Positions 16,021 through 27,300 of a DNA stretch of 62,943 bases are shown here, piece by piece (the first letter of the stretch is position 1; each line of letters opens with the position of its first letter). Source of the DNA: an uncultured Mucispirillum sp. GTDB lineage: Bacteria > Chrysiogenota > Deferribacteres > Deferribacterales > Mucispirillaceae. A model generated the notes under the pieces. The model had not been told where the DNA came from, did not search any database, and saw nothing but the letters and a program-made list of their open reading frames with translations. The stretch spans positions 1-62,943 of the forward strand of contig CALUWN010000011.1 in NCBI GenBank assembly GCA_944324495.1. The letters are read 5' to 3'. The translations under genes and the position numbers were made by a program.

Positions 16021-17532
16021 TTATGCACAGCAGTTGTTATCGCCGTCTTTACTAGGCGGTGTATAACCTGCTTTTAAATAGCCCTGCACTCTTTCGTATT
16101 CTTCATCAATTTCTTTATCTGTATTTGGTTTTACAGCATTGATTATAAGCATAACTATTAAGTTAGCTAAAAAGCCCGGAACAATTTCATACATATATTT
16201 ATTAAGCCCTGTAAAATACCATACAAGCATAACTATTGTGCCAACAACCATACCTGCAAGGGCAGAATACCATGTAGTTTTCCTAGAATAAAGTGCCATT
16301 AATACTAAAGGACCAAAAGCAGCACCAAAGCCACCCCATGCAAATTTTACAAGGTTAAATATATTGCTTGATTTATCAAAAGAAAGCACTAATGCCACAA
16401 GTGAGATAATAAGCACAAAAAGACGGCTTACAAATAATAACTCCCTGCCTGATGCTTTAGGTTTTATAATATTTGCATAAATATCTTCAGTTAATGTGGA
16501 AGAACACACTAAAAGCTGAGATGATATGGTAGACATAATAGCAGCAAGTATGGCAGCAAGCAGCACACCAATAAAGTAAGGAGATACAAAGTCTGCTATC
16601 ATATATATTAAAACTTTTTCTTCATCGCCACTTGGTAATTCTGCATATAATGGGATACCTAAAAGACCTATTACAACAGCACCAACTAGTGAAATAACAA
16701 CCCATACCATAGCGATAGTAATAGAGCGTGGCAGAAGTTTTATACTTTTTACACTCATAAACCTAACTAATATATGAGGCTGACCAAAATAACCAAGCCC
16801 CCATGCAACACTAGATATAATGGATACTAAAGCAAATATTCCAACCCCTTGTGGTATTGGGTTAAAAATATTTTCTTTTGAAGCAAAAGCTTTACTCATA
16901 GTATCAGGGTCAATATTGCTGTAAGCTATAAAAGGAAGCACAACTATTGCAAAAATCATAAGCAGTGCTTGAAAAAGGTCTGTCCAGCAAACTGCTAAAA
17001 AGCCGCCTAAAAGTGTATAAAATATCATAACAGCCATACCTATAACTACAGCTGTAGTATAATCAATATTAAACATAGATTCAAAAAGTTTACCAGCACC
17101 CACAAGCCCAGAAGCTGCATAAACTGTAAAAAATAATAATGTAATAATTGATGATATTAAACGAAGTGAATTTGTAGGGTCTTTAAATCTTTTGCCTAAA
17201 AATGAAGATAATGTCATAGAGCCAGTTTCCCCAGTATAAAGCCTAAGGCGGGCCGATACAAATACCCAGTTTAAAAACGTACCTGCAATTAAACCAACAG
17301 CTATCCAAATTTCACTCATACCAGCAAGATAAATAGCACCGGGAAGCCCCATTAAAAGCCATCCACTCATGTCACTTGCCTGAGCTGATAAAGCTGTAAC
17401 CCAGCTACCCATGCTTCTGCCACCTAAAAGATAATCTTCTATTTTTTTTGATTTAAAATAGAAATGTATCCCCATAAATATAAGTATAAGAAAATACAGC
17501 ACAAAAGTAGCATAAGTCATGTAATTATTCAT
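16021..17532 (-). CDS. putP: Sodium/proline symporter PutP
   Basis: 503 residues, about 13 membrane helices, sodium:solute symporter family (LeuT fold). The N-terminal stretch 'YLLGGRSMGSWVTALSAQASDMSGWLLMGLPG' is the PutP signature, with conserved Asp and Ser residues for sodium and substrate. PutP imports proline for nutrition or osmoprotection. The C-terminus ends in 'NNCCA', a Cys pair not usual in the family. A GAGG site lies upstream of the ATG. No proline dehydrogenase gene accompanies it. It is convergent with napH without a visible terminator between them. Confidence 0.9.
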   Translation of the reverse strand: MNNYMTYATFVLYFLILIFMGIHFYFKSKKIEDYLLGGRSMGSWVTALSAQASDMSGWLLMGLPGAIYLAGMSEIWIAVGLIAGTFLNWVFVSARLRLYTGETGSMTLSSFLGKRFKDPTNSLRLISSIITLLFFTVYAASGLVGAGKLFESMFNIDYTTAVVIGMAVMIFYTLLGGFLAVCWTDLFQALLMIFAIVVLPFIAYSNIDPDTMSKAFASKENIFNPIPQGVGIFALVSIISSVAWGLGYFGQPHILVRFMSVKSIKLLPRSITIAMVWVVISLVGAVVIGLLGIPLYAELPSGDEEKVLIYMIADFVSPYFIGVLLAAILAAIMSTISSQLLVCSSTLTEDIYANIIKPKASGRELLFVSRLFVLIISLVALVLSFDKSSNIFNLVKFAWGGFGAAFGPLVLMALYSRKTTWYSALAGMVVGTIVMLVWYFTGLNKYMYEIVPGFLANLIVMLIINAVKPNTDKEIDEEYERVQGYLKAGYTPPSKDGDNNCCA

Positions 17533-17688
17533 TTATTGCCTCATCAAATATTAATCAAGTTTTGATAATACCATAAATAAAATGTATATGTAAATTATTT
17601 TTTTAAATTTTATGTTTTTATATTGTAAAATAGATTATTTTATAAGAAAAGTTGTAAGTTATAATTTAAAATACTTAATTTAAAAACC

Positions 17689-17724
17689 TACCCATAAGCA
17701 GTATAATTTAACTACCTATGGGTA
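17689..17724 (-). terminator. Weak hairpin after the secreted hypothetical gene
   Basis: TACCCATA (17689-17696) pairs with TATGGGTA (17717-17724) around a 20-base loop. On the minus strand it is followed by GGTTTTTAAA. It is a possible terminator for the gene ending at 17743. Confidence 0.35.
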
Positions 17725-17742
17725 TTGAATGTAGTAATTATA

Positions 17743-18333
17743 TTATTCTGACGAACCATTTTGAATTAGTTCTATATAACCATCACTTCGTTTATTAAGA
17801 TAATAGCTTACTTCCACTTGATTATCTAATGTAATTGCAAATACATATGTATTACCTTTTTTCACTATTATTATATCATTAGATTGGTTTGCTTTTATAG
17901 TAGCTGGAGTGTCTGGTAATTTTGCTTTTTCTGGTATCTCATACCCAGTATCACTTAACATGATTCTTTTTATAGTATTACTATATGCTTCTTGGAATGT
18001 TTTTTCATTTAATATATATAGTTGATCATGATACTCAGAGCCATTAGGAATTGTATAATCATAATAATAGCATTCTCTCCAAGATTTATTATTACAAAAT
18101 TCTGGTTCTGATTTTATAAATTTTGACTGAGTATTTTTATTCCACATATGAAAATAGTCTATACTTTCTTCTAAAGCTGATATAATTTGTTGATTAGTTA
18201 ATGGTCCTTCATATTTTGCGTTTACATATTCATATGGCGGAACTTCGTATTTAGTAATATCACCATAACCTAAAGCATGCACAATGTTTACAGATAACAT
18301 TAAAATAAGAAATACATAGATTACTTTTTTCAT
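17743..18333 (-). CDS. Secreted hypothetical protein
   Basis: 196 residues with a signal peptide of about 20 residues (cleavage after 'NIVHA'). The mature part has paired Cys in 'FCNNKSWRECYYYDY', so a disulfide is possible, and a C-terminal half with beta-strand character ('TYVFAITLDNQVEVSYYLN'). I do not recognise a family. It stands alone between putP and the metallophosphoesterase, with its own upstream gap of about 85 bases. Periplasmic location is the only reasonable prediction. Confidence 0.6.
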   Translation of the reverse strand: MKKVIYVFLILMLSVNIVHALGYGDITKYEVPPYEYVNAKYEGPLTNQQIISALEESIDYFHMWNKNTQSKFIKSEPEFCNNKSWRECYYYDYTIPNGSEYHDQLYILNEKTFQEAYSNTIKRIMLSDTGYEIPEKAKLPDTPATIKANQSNDIIIVKKGNTYVFAITLDNQVEVSYYLNKRSDGYIELIQNGSSE

Positions 18334-18417
18334 AAACTTCTCCCTTTAAATAGTTTTAATTTATTATTTATTCTAGTTTAGATTTTTTATTTTTTAATGT
18401 CAATTAAAATAATTATA

Positions 18418-19377
18418 CTAAAAATAGACCCAAACTAATTCTGCCTTATTAAATATACGTGGCATTATGGGGTTAAAACTTAAGCCCCTTGATACAATTA
18501 AATTTTTACCATTATCAATATTATATAACCCACCTGCATATTTTGGAAATAAGCCTTGGTTTGGAGCATAAAGTCCGTTTAATATAAATGGAATATTTAC
18601 CTGCCCGCCATGAGTATGCCCTGATAAAATATATTCATATGGCAGTTTACTATAGCTTTCCACAAATTCTGGTCTGTGGGTTAATAACACTTTATGGCTG
18701 TTTTCTATTTTTTTAATATCTGCGTTTTCAACTATAATATTTTTAAGCCATAATATATTTTCATAACCATTTATATTATTAATCTTTTTTAAAATATTAT
18801 CATATGTTAAGAAATTATTATAAAGATAATCTTTCACCCATTTATCCTGCCAGTTTTCTTCATAATCCTTTTTTATAAACCTGCCAAGATTATCATATTT
18901 TATAACATATGGGTCGCATATACCAGAAATGAGTATATTTTCATCTTTAATATTGATTAAAAATGAGGGGCTTAAATTATCTAAAACTACTATATTATAT
19001 TTTTTTACTAAATCTTTAAATTCTACTACCCTGTTACTCCAAAACTCATGGTTTCCTGTAACATAAAACTTTGGAATATTACTAAAGGGTGATTCGCTTA
19101 GTGTTTTTAATAATAATTCTGCACCGTAAACATCTTCTTCATCATCAATAATATCTCCACCTAACAGTATTATATCAGGTGTATTATTTATTAATTTATT
19201 TACAAGGCTTTCATAATATAAGGTAGCAGAATGATAATCTGTAATTAAGGCCACTTTTATATTACCTTTTCCAAAAGAATAAGTTTTTTCCACTAACGGA
19301 GCATAAAGGGCAAAAAATAATAAAATAATAAAGACAGTAAGAGCAGTAATTAATATAAATTTTTTATATTTTTTCAT
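18418..19377 (-). CDS. Membrane-anchored calcineurin-like metallophosphoesterase
   Basis: 319 residues. One N-terminal membrane helix (about residues 6-28) precedes a metallophosphoesterase domain. All five metal motifs are visible: 'DYHS', 'GGDIIDD', 'TGNHEFW', 'THRPEF' and 'GHTHGGQ'. This resembles the YkuE/YaeI group, proposed to act on lipid- or nucleotide-linked phosphates at the outer face of the membrane. It overlaps the acetyltransferase gene by 14 bases, so it is the last member of the RND pump operon that begins at 24214. The true substrate cannot be deduced. Confidence 0.85.
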   Translation of the reverse strand: MKKYKKFILITALTVFIILLFFALYAPLVEKTYSFGKGNIKVALITDYHSATLYYESLVNKLINNTPDIILLGGDIIDDEEDVYGAELLLKTLSESPFSNIPKFYVTGNHEFWSNRVVEFKDLVKKYNIVVLDNLSPSFLINIKDENILISGICDPYVIKYDNLGRFIKKDYEENWQDKWVKDYLYNNFLTYDNILKKINNINGYENILWLKNIIVENADIKKIENSHKVLLTHRPEFVESYSKLPYEYILSGHTHGGQVNIPFILNGLYAPNQGLFPKYAGGLYNIDNGKNLIVSRGLSFNPIMPRIFNKAELVWVYF

Positions 19378-19906
19378 ATTCTTCTTTTGTTATGCTGTAG
19401 ACATTATGGGGCATATCCATATTATAGTAATGTTTTATAATAGTATCTTTTAATGTCATACCATTTTTTATGGCTACTTTTATACTTGGTGCGTTATTAG
19501 TGCGTATTATAGCATAAACTTCATCAGCACAAAGCACATTAAAAGCATAGTTTCTACAGGCTTTTGCACTTTCTATAGCATACCCTTTATGCCAGTATTC
19601 TTTTTTTAAAAGATAGCCTGTTTCATAAACTAGATTTTCTTTATATTCTTGATAAGTTATACCACACTGACCTATAAACTTACCATTACTTTTTAATATT
19701 ACAGCCCAAAGCCCAAAACCATACTTATTATATCTTTCTATCTGCTTATTATACCAAGAGATTACTTCTTCTTTAGAAAAGCCATGCTCATAAGCATACA
19801 TTACTTTTTCATCCTGCAATAGTAAACTTAAATCATCCATATCACATTCATTAAGTTTGCGAAGGTATAATCTTTCTGTTTCAATAATTATATTATTCAT
19901 ACTCAA
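19364..19906 (-). CDS. GNAT-family N-acetyltransferase (RimJ/RimL type)
   Basis: 180 residues. It begins with 'IIIETERLYLRKLNECDMDDL', the usual start of RimJ/RimL-like acetyltransferases. 'ETGYLLKKEYWHKGYAIESAKACRNYAF' is the acetyl-CoA binding region (motif A, Gln/Arg-x-x-Gly-x-Gly/Ala equivalent 'HKGYA'). The C-terminal strand 'NAPSIKVAIKNGMT' is also conserved. Substrate could be a ribosomal protein N-terminus, an antibiotic or another amine. It overlaps the upstream pump gene and the downstream phosphoesterase by 14 bases each, so all three are translated together. Confidence 0.85.
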   Translation of the reverse strand: MSMNNIIIETERLYLRKLNECDMDDLSLLLQDEKVMYAYEHGFSKEEVISWYNKQIERYNKYGFGLWAVILKSNGKFIGQCGITYQEYKENLVYETGYLLKKEYWHKGYAIESAKACRNYAFNVLCADEVYAIIRTNNAPSIKVAIKNGMTLKDTIIKHYYNMDMPHNVYSITKEEYEKI

Positions 19907-22900
19907 TTATTTCCTCACTCCCTTGTACTTTGCCTAAAAATAATGAAAGTAATGCAGGTATTAAAAATAATGTAAATATAGTAGATAACGCCATACCACC
20001 AAGTATTACACTACCCATACCACGATAAAGCTCACTGCCAGCTCCGGGAGCTAATACAAGGGGCAGCATACCAAAAAGTGATGTGGCTGTACTCATAAAT
20101 ATAGGGCGGATACGAGTTTGTAGTGCATAGCTTATAGCAACCTTACCACTCATACCATATTTTATATTATTTAATGTTTGGTATACAATTAATATTGGGT
20201 TATTAACAACTGAGCCTATAAGCATAATAAACCCAAGCATAGTAATTACATCTAATGACTGGGTGGCAATAAATTTATTTACAAAATCAAGCCCAATAAA
20301 CCCGCCAGTTGCTGCAAGCGGTACAGAAAAAAGAATTATTAAAGGGTATAAGAAATTATTAAGTAATGCTGCCATTAATAAATATGTAATTAATACTGCC
20401 AGTAAAAAATTACCAGATAGTGCGTTTTTAGCTTCTTCTAATTTAGATGATGCACCACTTGTATATATGGTGATGCCTTCAAGCAGTCCTTCTTCCCGCA
20501 TTGGTTTTATTACTTTTTCATCCATTTTTTCCTGAAGCTGTTCTAACACCATGCCTTTTGGTATGGTAATTATAAATAAAAACGACCTTTGATAGTTATA
20601 TCTTCTAATACGTTCTATACCCATTATTTCATTACTTTCAGAAAGGCTTGAAAGTGGTACAGGAAGCCCAGAATTAGAGTTTACAAGTATAGAATACACA
20701 TCCTGCGGGTTTTCAAATTTACGTGCCTCTCCTTGCAGCATAATATCAATTGTGCCAACAGTTGGGTCTTTAAACTCGCCTATTTTTCTACCGTCAAGGT
20801 ATACATCCACAGAAATACCAAGCTCAGTTGCTGTTACTCCTGCTGATTTTAAGGCTTCCCTGCGTGGTGAAATCTGCACTTCTGGGTACACTGGGTTTGA
20901 TGTAGGGTTTAGCCTAAGCTGAACTTCCGGCATTTCTTCCATTATTCTTTCTTGGATTAATTTAACTGTATTAATAAGGCTTTCGTATTCCATAGAGCCT
21001 GCCACATTCATTAAAAATGTATTTGATGAACCCCTGCCAATATTAAAAAGCGGCACTTGAGAAGTAGAAGCTGTAATACCTGGGATTTTAGCAGCAACTG
21101 ATGCCATTAATGGCTGTAACTCTGCCGCCCTTGCTTCATCTTTACTGGTTGCTCTCATTGCCACATATGTGGAGCTTGCAATATATACATAATTTTCTAT
21201 CTGAGGGTATCCGTCCTTTTCTGATTCCATATAAGGCTGTAGCTCTCTGTATATAAAATCGCCCATAGCTTTTCTTTCGTTATATGAAATACCGGGCGGT
21301 GGTGAAAAACGTGATTCCATCATATTTTTATTACCCAGTGGCAGATAATCCATTTTAGGCATTAATAAATACGCAATCAGTATAGAAGCAGCAGTAACCC
21401 CCACAATAAACACTATTTTTACAATAAATGATGAGTTTATTTTATTTGATAATAACGCAATATATTTTACAAAAAAATTACCAGTATTAACAAGCATCTT
21501 ATCTATGCTTATACTTTTTATTTTGGCTTTTAATTCTGGTTTTAATATTTGTTTTTTTATTTTTATTTTATCTTTTATTTTTTCTTTTAATTTATTTTTT
21601 ACACTTTTTTCTTCTATATTTTCATTTTTTCTATTTTTATTAAAGAATATATTTGCAAGTACAGGAATAACAGCAATAGCTGTAACAAGGCTTAAACCAA
21701 CAGCAGCACTAACAGCTATGGCTATATCACCAAAAAGCTGCCCTGCTTCTTCTTTTATAAATACTACAGGTAAAAATACTGCAATAGTTGTTAATGTGGA
21801 AGCAAGCACTGCTCCCCACACTTCTTTTGTAGCTTGAATGGAAGCAAGGTATGATGATTTTCCCATACGGATATGCCTATCAATATTTTCTAATACTACA
21901 ATAGAGTTATCTATAAGCATACCTACAGAAAAGGCAATACCTGCTAAACTTATTACATTTAATGTTCTACCCAATAAATGCATTATTAAAAATGTGCCTA
22001 CAATACACACTGGAATTGTAACAGCAATAATCAATGTGGCTTTAATGCTTCTTAAAAATACTAAAAGTACAATAACAGCTAAAAGACCACCTACTATAAT
22101 ATTTGATTTTACTAAGTCTATAGCCTGTAATATATAGTTTTTCTGGTCTGCTATTTTTACAAACTTTAATCCGTTGTTTTTTAATATGCCATTATTTAAG
22201 TTTTCTACTACCTTATCAACATCATTTGTTAAATCAAGTACGTTTGCTCCTGCCTGAGCTACAATACCCACACTTAAAGCATTAGTATTGCCATAGCTTA
22301 CAATAGTATTACGCTTTGAAAAACCATAGTCCACATAGGCAATATCACCAAGTGTTATACGTGAGTTATCGCCAGATATAACTACAATATCCCTTATATC
22401 CTGCGGTGTTTTTGCTTCTGCTGTTGTGCGAAACCTGTAATCTTTTGCACCAAAATCAATATTACCTGCTGAAATATTTACATTTTCTTGGTTTAATGCA
22501 GTGATGATAGATGATAAAGTAATGTTATATGCACTGAGCCTGTATGGGTCTACTTCTATTTGCATCTGCCTAGCTCTACCACCCCAGTAGCTAACATCTG
22601 CCACACCATTAATCCTGTCAAAATATGGCTTAATGGTTTCTTCAAAAAAACTTAAATATTCATCTATAGAACGCCTGTTTGTATCATCAGTTAAAAGCAT
22701 TAAATCAACTACAGAAACAGCATCAGTATTTGCTGCCCTGATAGTTGGCTGGTTCATATTTTCAGGGTATCCGCTTACTTCATTTAGTTTATTTGATACT
22801 AAAAGCATAGCATCGTTTACTGGTACATCAATATCAAACATTAATGTAATATAAGCAGAACTTTCCCTGGCAGAACTTTCGCAGTCTATTAAGCCGGGAA

Positions 22901-23114
22901 TTGTTTTTAATACCCGCTCCTGCCTGTCTATAATCTCTTTTTCTACTTCATAAGGGGAAGCACCACGCCAGTAAGTGCTAACTGATATTTGAGGGTATTC
23001 AATACTTGGTATAAGACGGTATGGCATATTTAAAAACGCCTGCACGCCAAATATCACTAAAAAGCATATCCCCACCAATACTTTAACTGGGTTTTCTACT
23101 GCAAATTTAATCAT
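19893..23114 (-). CDS. RND efflux transporter (HAE1 family), copy A
   Basis: 1073 residues with the RND layout of twelve membrane helices and two large periplasmic loops. In helix 4 'GMLIDNSIVVLENID' carries the proton-relay Asp, with Asn where AcrB has a second Asp. 'VVNNPILIVYQTLN' replaces the AcrB helix-10 lysine region, as in other non-AcrB HAE1 pumps. A lysine-rich insertion of about 50 residues (around residues 495-545) occupies the central cytoplasmic loop; copy B has a shorter one. It pumps amphiphilic compounds from the periplasm with the adaptor encoded 14 bases upstream and an outer-membrane channel that is not in the window. It is clearly paralogous to copy B. Confidence 0.92.
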   Translation of the reverse strand: MIKFAVENPVKVLVGICFLVIFGVQAFLNMPYRLIPSIEYPQISVSTYWRGASPYEVEKEIIDRQERVLKTIPGLIDCESSARESSAYITLMFDIDVPVNDAMLLVSNKLNEVSGYPENMNQPTIRAANTDAVSVVDLMLLTDDTNRRSIDEYLSFFEETIKPYFDRINGVADVSYWGGRARQMQIEVDPYRLSAYNITLSSIITALNQENVNISAGNIDFGAKDYRFRTTAEAKTPQDIRDIVVISGDNSRITLGDIAYVDYGFSKRNTIVSYGNTNALSVGIVAQAGANVLDLTNDVDKVVENLNNGILKNNGLKFVKIADQKNYILQAIDLVKSNIIVGGLLAVIVLLVFLRSIKATLIIAVTIPVCIVGTFLIMHLLGRTLNVISLAGIAFSVGMLIDNSIVVLENIDRHIRMGKSSYLASIQATKEVWGAVLASTLTTIAVFLPVVFIKEEAGQLFGDIAIAVSAAVGLSLVTAIAVIPVLANIFFNKNRKNENIEEKSVKNKLKEKIKDKIKIKKQILKPELKAKIKSISIDKMLVNTGNFFVKYIALLSNKINSSFIVKIVFIVGVTAASILIAYLLMPKMDYLPLGNKNMMESRFSPPPGISYNERKAMGDFIYRELQPYMESEKDGYPQIENYVYIASSTYVAMRATSKDEARAAELQPLMASVAAKIPGITASTSQVPLFNIGRGSSNTFLMNVAGSMEYESLINTVKLIQERIMEEMPEVQLRLNPTSNPVYPEVQISPRREALKSAGVTATELGISVDVYLDGRKIGEFKDPTVGTIDIMLQGEARKFENPQDVYSILVNSNSGLPVPLSSLSESNEIMGIERIRRYNYQRSFLFIITIPKGMVLEQLQEKMDEKVIKPMREEGLLEGITIYTSGASSKLEEAKNALSGNFLLAVLITYLLMAALLNNFLYPLIILFSVPLAATGGFIGLDFVNKFIATQSLDVITMLGFIMLIGSVVNNPILIVYQTLNNIKYGMSGKVAISYALQTRIRPIFMSTATSLFGMLPLVLAPGAGSELYRGMGSVILGGMALSTIFTLFLIPALLSLFLGKVQGSEEIIEYE

Positions 23115-23128
23115 ATATATCTTATACC

Positions 23129-24214
23129 TTAGCCTATTTTAGATGTTATTTTTATTTTTACGCCGTTGTTTACCACATTATTACCATCAAGTACTACGCT
23201 GTCATCTTTTTTCAATGTGCCTTCTGTTATAGAGCTGACTGCTAAATAACCGCCGTTATAGCCTATTACTTTAACTGGCACAAATCGTACTCTATTATCT
23301 TCTACAACTTTAAATACGCCTTTTACATTGTTACGCTCAACTAAGGCATCTCGCGGAATTAAAAGTGAGTTGATTTTTGCACCAGAGGGTATTAAGGCTG
23401 TTGTTAATATACCCTCTTTTAAATCTGGGTCCTGTCCTAAATCTATCCTTGTTAAAAATAATCGTGTGGCTGGGTCGCCTTTTGAGTTGATTGATAATAC
23501 TTTACCTGTATATTCTTTTCTGCTTGTGCGAACTACTACCTGCTGACCTGCTTTCACATACGCTAATACGCTTTCTGGAATATAGACTTTTGCTTCATAA
23601 GTTAATGTGGCTACTCCTGCTACTTTGCCGCCTGTGGTTACCCATTCGCCTACTTCCACATCTTTACTTATTACTACACCTTTTAAGGGGGATTTTATAA
23701 GCATTTTATCTTTTTCTACTTCCAAACGTTTTTGACTTGATAATGCTGATGTATAAGATGACTGGGCATTAGTATATGTAGTTAATGAGTCTTGATATGA
23801 CTGCTGGGAGATTGACTGCTGTTTATATAAATTTTTACTTCTGTTAAAATCTCGTAACGCTTTATCTAAATTGGCTTTGGCTTGCTGGGTGCTGGCTTTG
23901 GCACTATCTACACTAAAGGATAATAAGCTGTCATCAAGTTTGGCTAAGGGCTGGCCTATTTCTACTGCATCACCCTCCTGCACATATACCTGCAACACTT
24001 TGCCTGCACTTTCTGCTGCCACTTCTGAGCTTTCACTAAAATAGGCTGAACCTGTTATCATCATTGTTGGTGATGTCATACCTTCGGATACTTTTTCCAC
24101 CGTTACAAGTACAACACGTTCTTTAACACCTGCATTATTACTTTGTTTATTTTGGGCAAATACTATTAATGGGATGATTAATACTAAACATATTGGGAGC
24201 AACTTTTTATACAT
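23129..24214 (-). CDS. RND periplasmic adaptor protein, copy A
   Basis: 361 residues. It is a membrane-fusion protein of the HlyD/AcrA type: signal sequence, a split biotinyl-lipoyl domain ('AAESAGKVLQVYVQEGDAVEIGQPLAKL' and 'LIKSPLKGVVISKDVEVGEWV'), a coiled-coil hairpin between them (about residues 105-165), then a beta barrel. It bridges the pump to an outer-membrane channel. The mature protein is identical to copy B from 'AQNKQ' to the end; only the signal sequences differ (MYKKLLPICL here). The start has an AAGGTG site. It is the first gene of the operon continuing through pump A, acetyltransferase and phosphoesterase. Confidence 0.93.
   Translation of the reverse strand: MYKKLLPICLVLIIPLIVFAQNKQSNNAGVKERVVLVTVEKVSEGMTSPTMMITGSAYFSESSEVAAESAGKVLQVYVQEGDAVEIGQPLAKLDDSLLSFSVDSAKASTQQAKANLDKALRDFNRSKNLYKQQSISQQSYQDSLTTYTNAQSSYTSALSSQKRLEVEKDKMLIKSPLKGVVISKDVEVGEWVTTGGKVAGVATLTYEAKVYIPESVLAYVKAGQQVVVRTSRKEYTGKVLSINSKGDPATRLFLTRIDLGQDPDLKEGILTTALIPSGAKINSLLIPRDALVERNNVKGVFKVVEDNRVRFVPVKVIGYNGGYLAVSSITEGTLKKDDSVVLDGNNVVNNGVKIKITSKIG
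23130..24186. repeat. 1057-bp near-identical duplication, unit 1
   Basis: This block matches 27525-28581 at a constant offset of 4395 bases with only four mismatches that I could find (for example G at 23168 versus A at 27563). Identity begins at the second base of the stop codon and ends inside the signal peptide region. The flanking pump genes are clearly diverged. The pattern fits recent gene conversion or recent replacement of one adaptor copy by the other. Confidence 0.95.
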
Positions 24215-24350
24215 AAGTACACCTTGAAATATAATATCCCTTTAATAATACTAAAAAATTATTAAAAAGAAAACAAAAAAATTTACTAAGGTGATGTTTA
24301 TGTTAAAAATTTATATAATTAATATACAATTTATGTAATAGTACAGCTTT

Positions 24351-27300
24351 TTAATCGTCAATATACCCTTCTGGTAAGTGGTCGTTTCCTTCTACTTTTT
24401 CTAAAAAGAATGAAAGTAGAGCAGGTATTATAAACATAGTAAATACTGTTGAAAGGGCAAGCCCGCCTAATATTACACTACCCATACCCCGATAAAGTTC
24501 GCTGCCGGCACCGGGAGCTACCACAAGTGGCAGCATACCAAAAAGTGATGTGGCTGTACTCATACTAATTGGGCGAATACGCGTTTTTAAAGAAAGCCTT
24601 ACGGCTGCTTTTCCATTCATCCCCAGTTTTATATAGTTTAATGCCTGATACACAAGCAATATTGGGTTATTTACAACTGTTCCCACAAGCATAATAAACC
24701 CAAGCATTGTAATAATATCTAAAGGCTGTTCTGCAATAAATAGGTCTGTTAATGCAAGCCCTATAAACCCACCTGTTGCTGCAAGTGGTACAGAAAAAAG
24801 TATTATTAAAGGGTATAAGAAATTATTAAGTAAAGCTGCCATTAAAAAATATGTAATAATAACGGCTAATATAAAGTTGCCAGATAATGCGTTTTTAGCA
24901 CTTTCCAATTTTGATGAAGCACCACTTGTAGTATAAATTATACCTTTTAACAGCCCTTCTTCTTTCATAGGGTTGATTACTTTATTCATAATCATATCAT
25001 TTAATTCTTCAAGCACCATACCTTTTTGTAATGTTATTTTAAATTCAAAAGCACGTTGAGAATTATATCTTCTAATACGTTCCACACCCATTACTTCTTT
25101 TGCTTCTACAAGATTTGAAATAGGCACAGCAAGCCCAGTTTTAGAATTAACAACAAACTCTTTTACTTCTGACGGGTTAGAATTAAAGTTACCAGTTTCA
25201 CGCTCTTCATAAGGTCCACGGAGAGAAATATCTATGGTACCAATTTCAGGGTCTTTAAATTCACCAACTTTTCTGCCGTCAAGATATACATCTATTGCTA
25301 TACCCACTTCTTCTGTGGAAAGCCCAGATGCTAGTATTGCTTCCCTATCAGGATAAAGCTGAACTTCAGGGTAAACTGGTGTGGCAGAAGGGCTTATCTG
25401 CATCTGCACATCTGGCATCTCTTGATAAATGCGTGCTTGAATAAGCTGTACAGTATTTATTAAAGCATCATAGCTCATATTACCAGAAATATTTAATTTA
25501 TATTCATTACCTTGTCCGCCGCCAACTTTAAAAAGTGGTGATTGTGAAGTAGAGCCACGAATACCTGGTATTTGGTTTACTATGCTTTGAAGTAATGGTT
25601 TATAATCTCCTGCACGCTGTTCATCTGTACTTGTTAAAAATACACGCACATTTGAGCCGCCTGCAAAACCATATGTTTTTATTTGTGGGTATCCATCTAA
25701 GTCCTGCTCCATATAAGGACGCAGCTTTTCATAAAAATAGTTACCTATATTTCTTCTTTCTGATAATGATATACCTGGTGGCACTGTTAATCTTGTTTCT
25801 ATCATATTTTTATTACCCAGTGGCAGGTAGTCCATTTTAGGCATTAATAAATATGCACTAATCAGTGATGAAGCGGTAAGCCCTATAATAACAATTAACC
25901 TTGTACTTACTTTAGAATTAATTTTATCTGAAAGATTAACTGTAAAATCTACAACAACTGAGCCAATATCACCTATTTTTTCATTAAATTTATGTACTTT
26001 TTCCTGTATATTTTTATTGCCTTTAAATTTCATTTTATCAGTTTTTTCATAGATTACTTTTGTGGCAACAGGAATAACTAGAACTGATGCTATTAAACTT
26101 AACCCAACTGATGAGCTTACTGCTATTGCAATATCGCCAAAAAGCTGGCCTGCTTCTTCTTTAATAAATGCAACAGGCAAAAATACGGCAATAGTTGTTA
26201 AGGTGGAAGCAAGTATTGCTCCCCATACTTCCCGCACAGCGTCATAAGCTGCCTGTACTGCCTTTTTACCCATTTTCATATGCCTGTCAATATTTTCAAG
26301 CACCACAATAGAGTTATCTACAAGCATACCTACAGAAAAGGCAATACCTGCCAAACTTATTACGTTTAATGTTCTGCCAAAAGCATCCATTATAAAAAAT
26401 GTACCAATAATACTAATAGGAATAGTAGTTGCAATAACTATTGTAGAACGAATACTTCTTAAAAATACTAAAAGTACTATTATTGCTAATAAACCACCAT
26501 CAATAATATTTGATTTTACTAAGCTTACAGCATTTAAAATATAACTACGCTGGTCTGCAAGCCATATAAACTCTAACCCGTTATCTTTTAATACTGTATT
26601 ATTTAAGTTATTAATAACTGCTTCTAAATCGTTTGTTAAATCTAAAATATTATAGCCTGCCTGAGCGATTACACCAATATTCATTGCATTTTTATTATTA
26701 TACCTAACAAATGCATCTTTTTTCTCATAGCCATAGTCTACATTTGCCACATCGCCTAAAGTAAGCCTATTATTATCACCACTAATAATAACTATATTTG
26801 CAATATCTTCTGGCGTCTGCCCCTCACCCATAGTTCTAAAGCGGTAATCTTTAGCACCATAAGACCTAGTACCTGCTGAAACATCTAAATTTTCTTTATC
26901 AATAGCATTAATAATAGTTGAAAGGTTTATATTATATGCACCCATTTTATATGGGTCTACAGTAATCTGAATTTGTTTAGACCTGCCACCCCAGTACCAT
27001 AAATCAGCCACACCCTGCACGCGTTCAATATATGGTTTGATTACTTCTTCAAAATAGCTTAAATATTCATCTACATTTCTTGGGTTATCATCTGTAGTTG
27101 TAAGCATAAGCTCAATGGAAGCAAAAGAATCACTGTCTGCTGAACGGATAGTAGGTTTATCCATATCATCAGGATAGCCACGAACTTCATCAAGCTTATT
27201 TGAAACAAGTAAGATTGCATCATCCACATTAACAGATAAATCAAATGTAAGTTTTACATTACACCTGCCCTCCATAGCAACGCTTTCAAACTCTGTTAAA

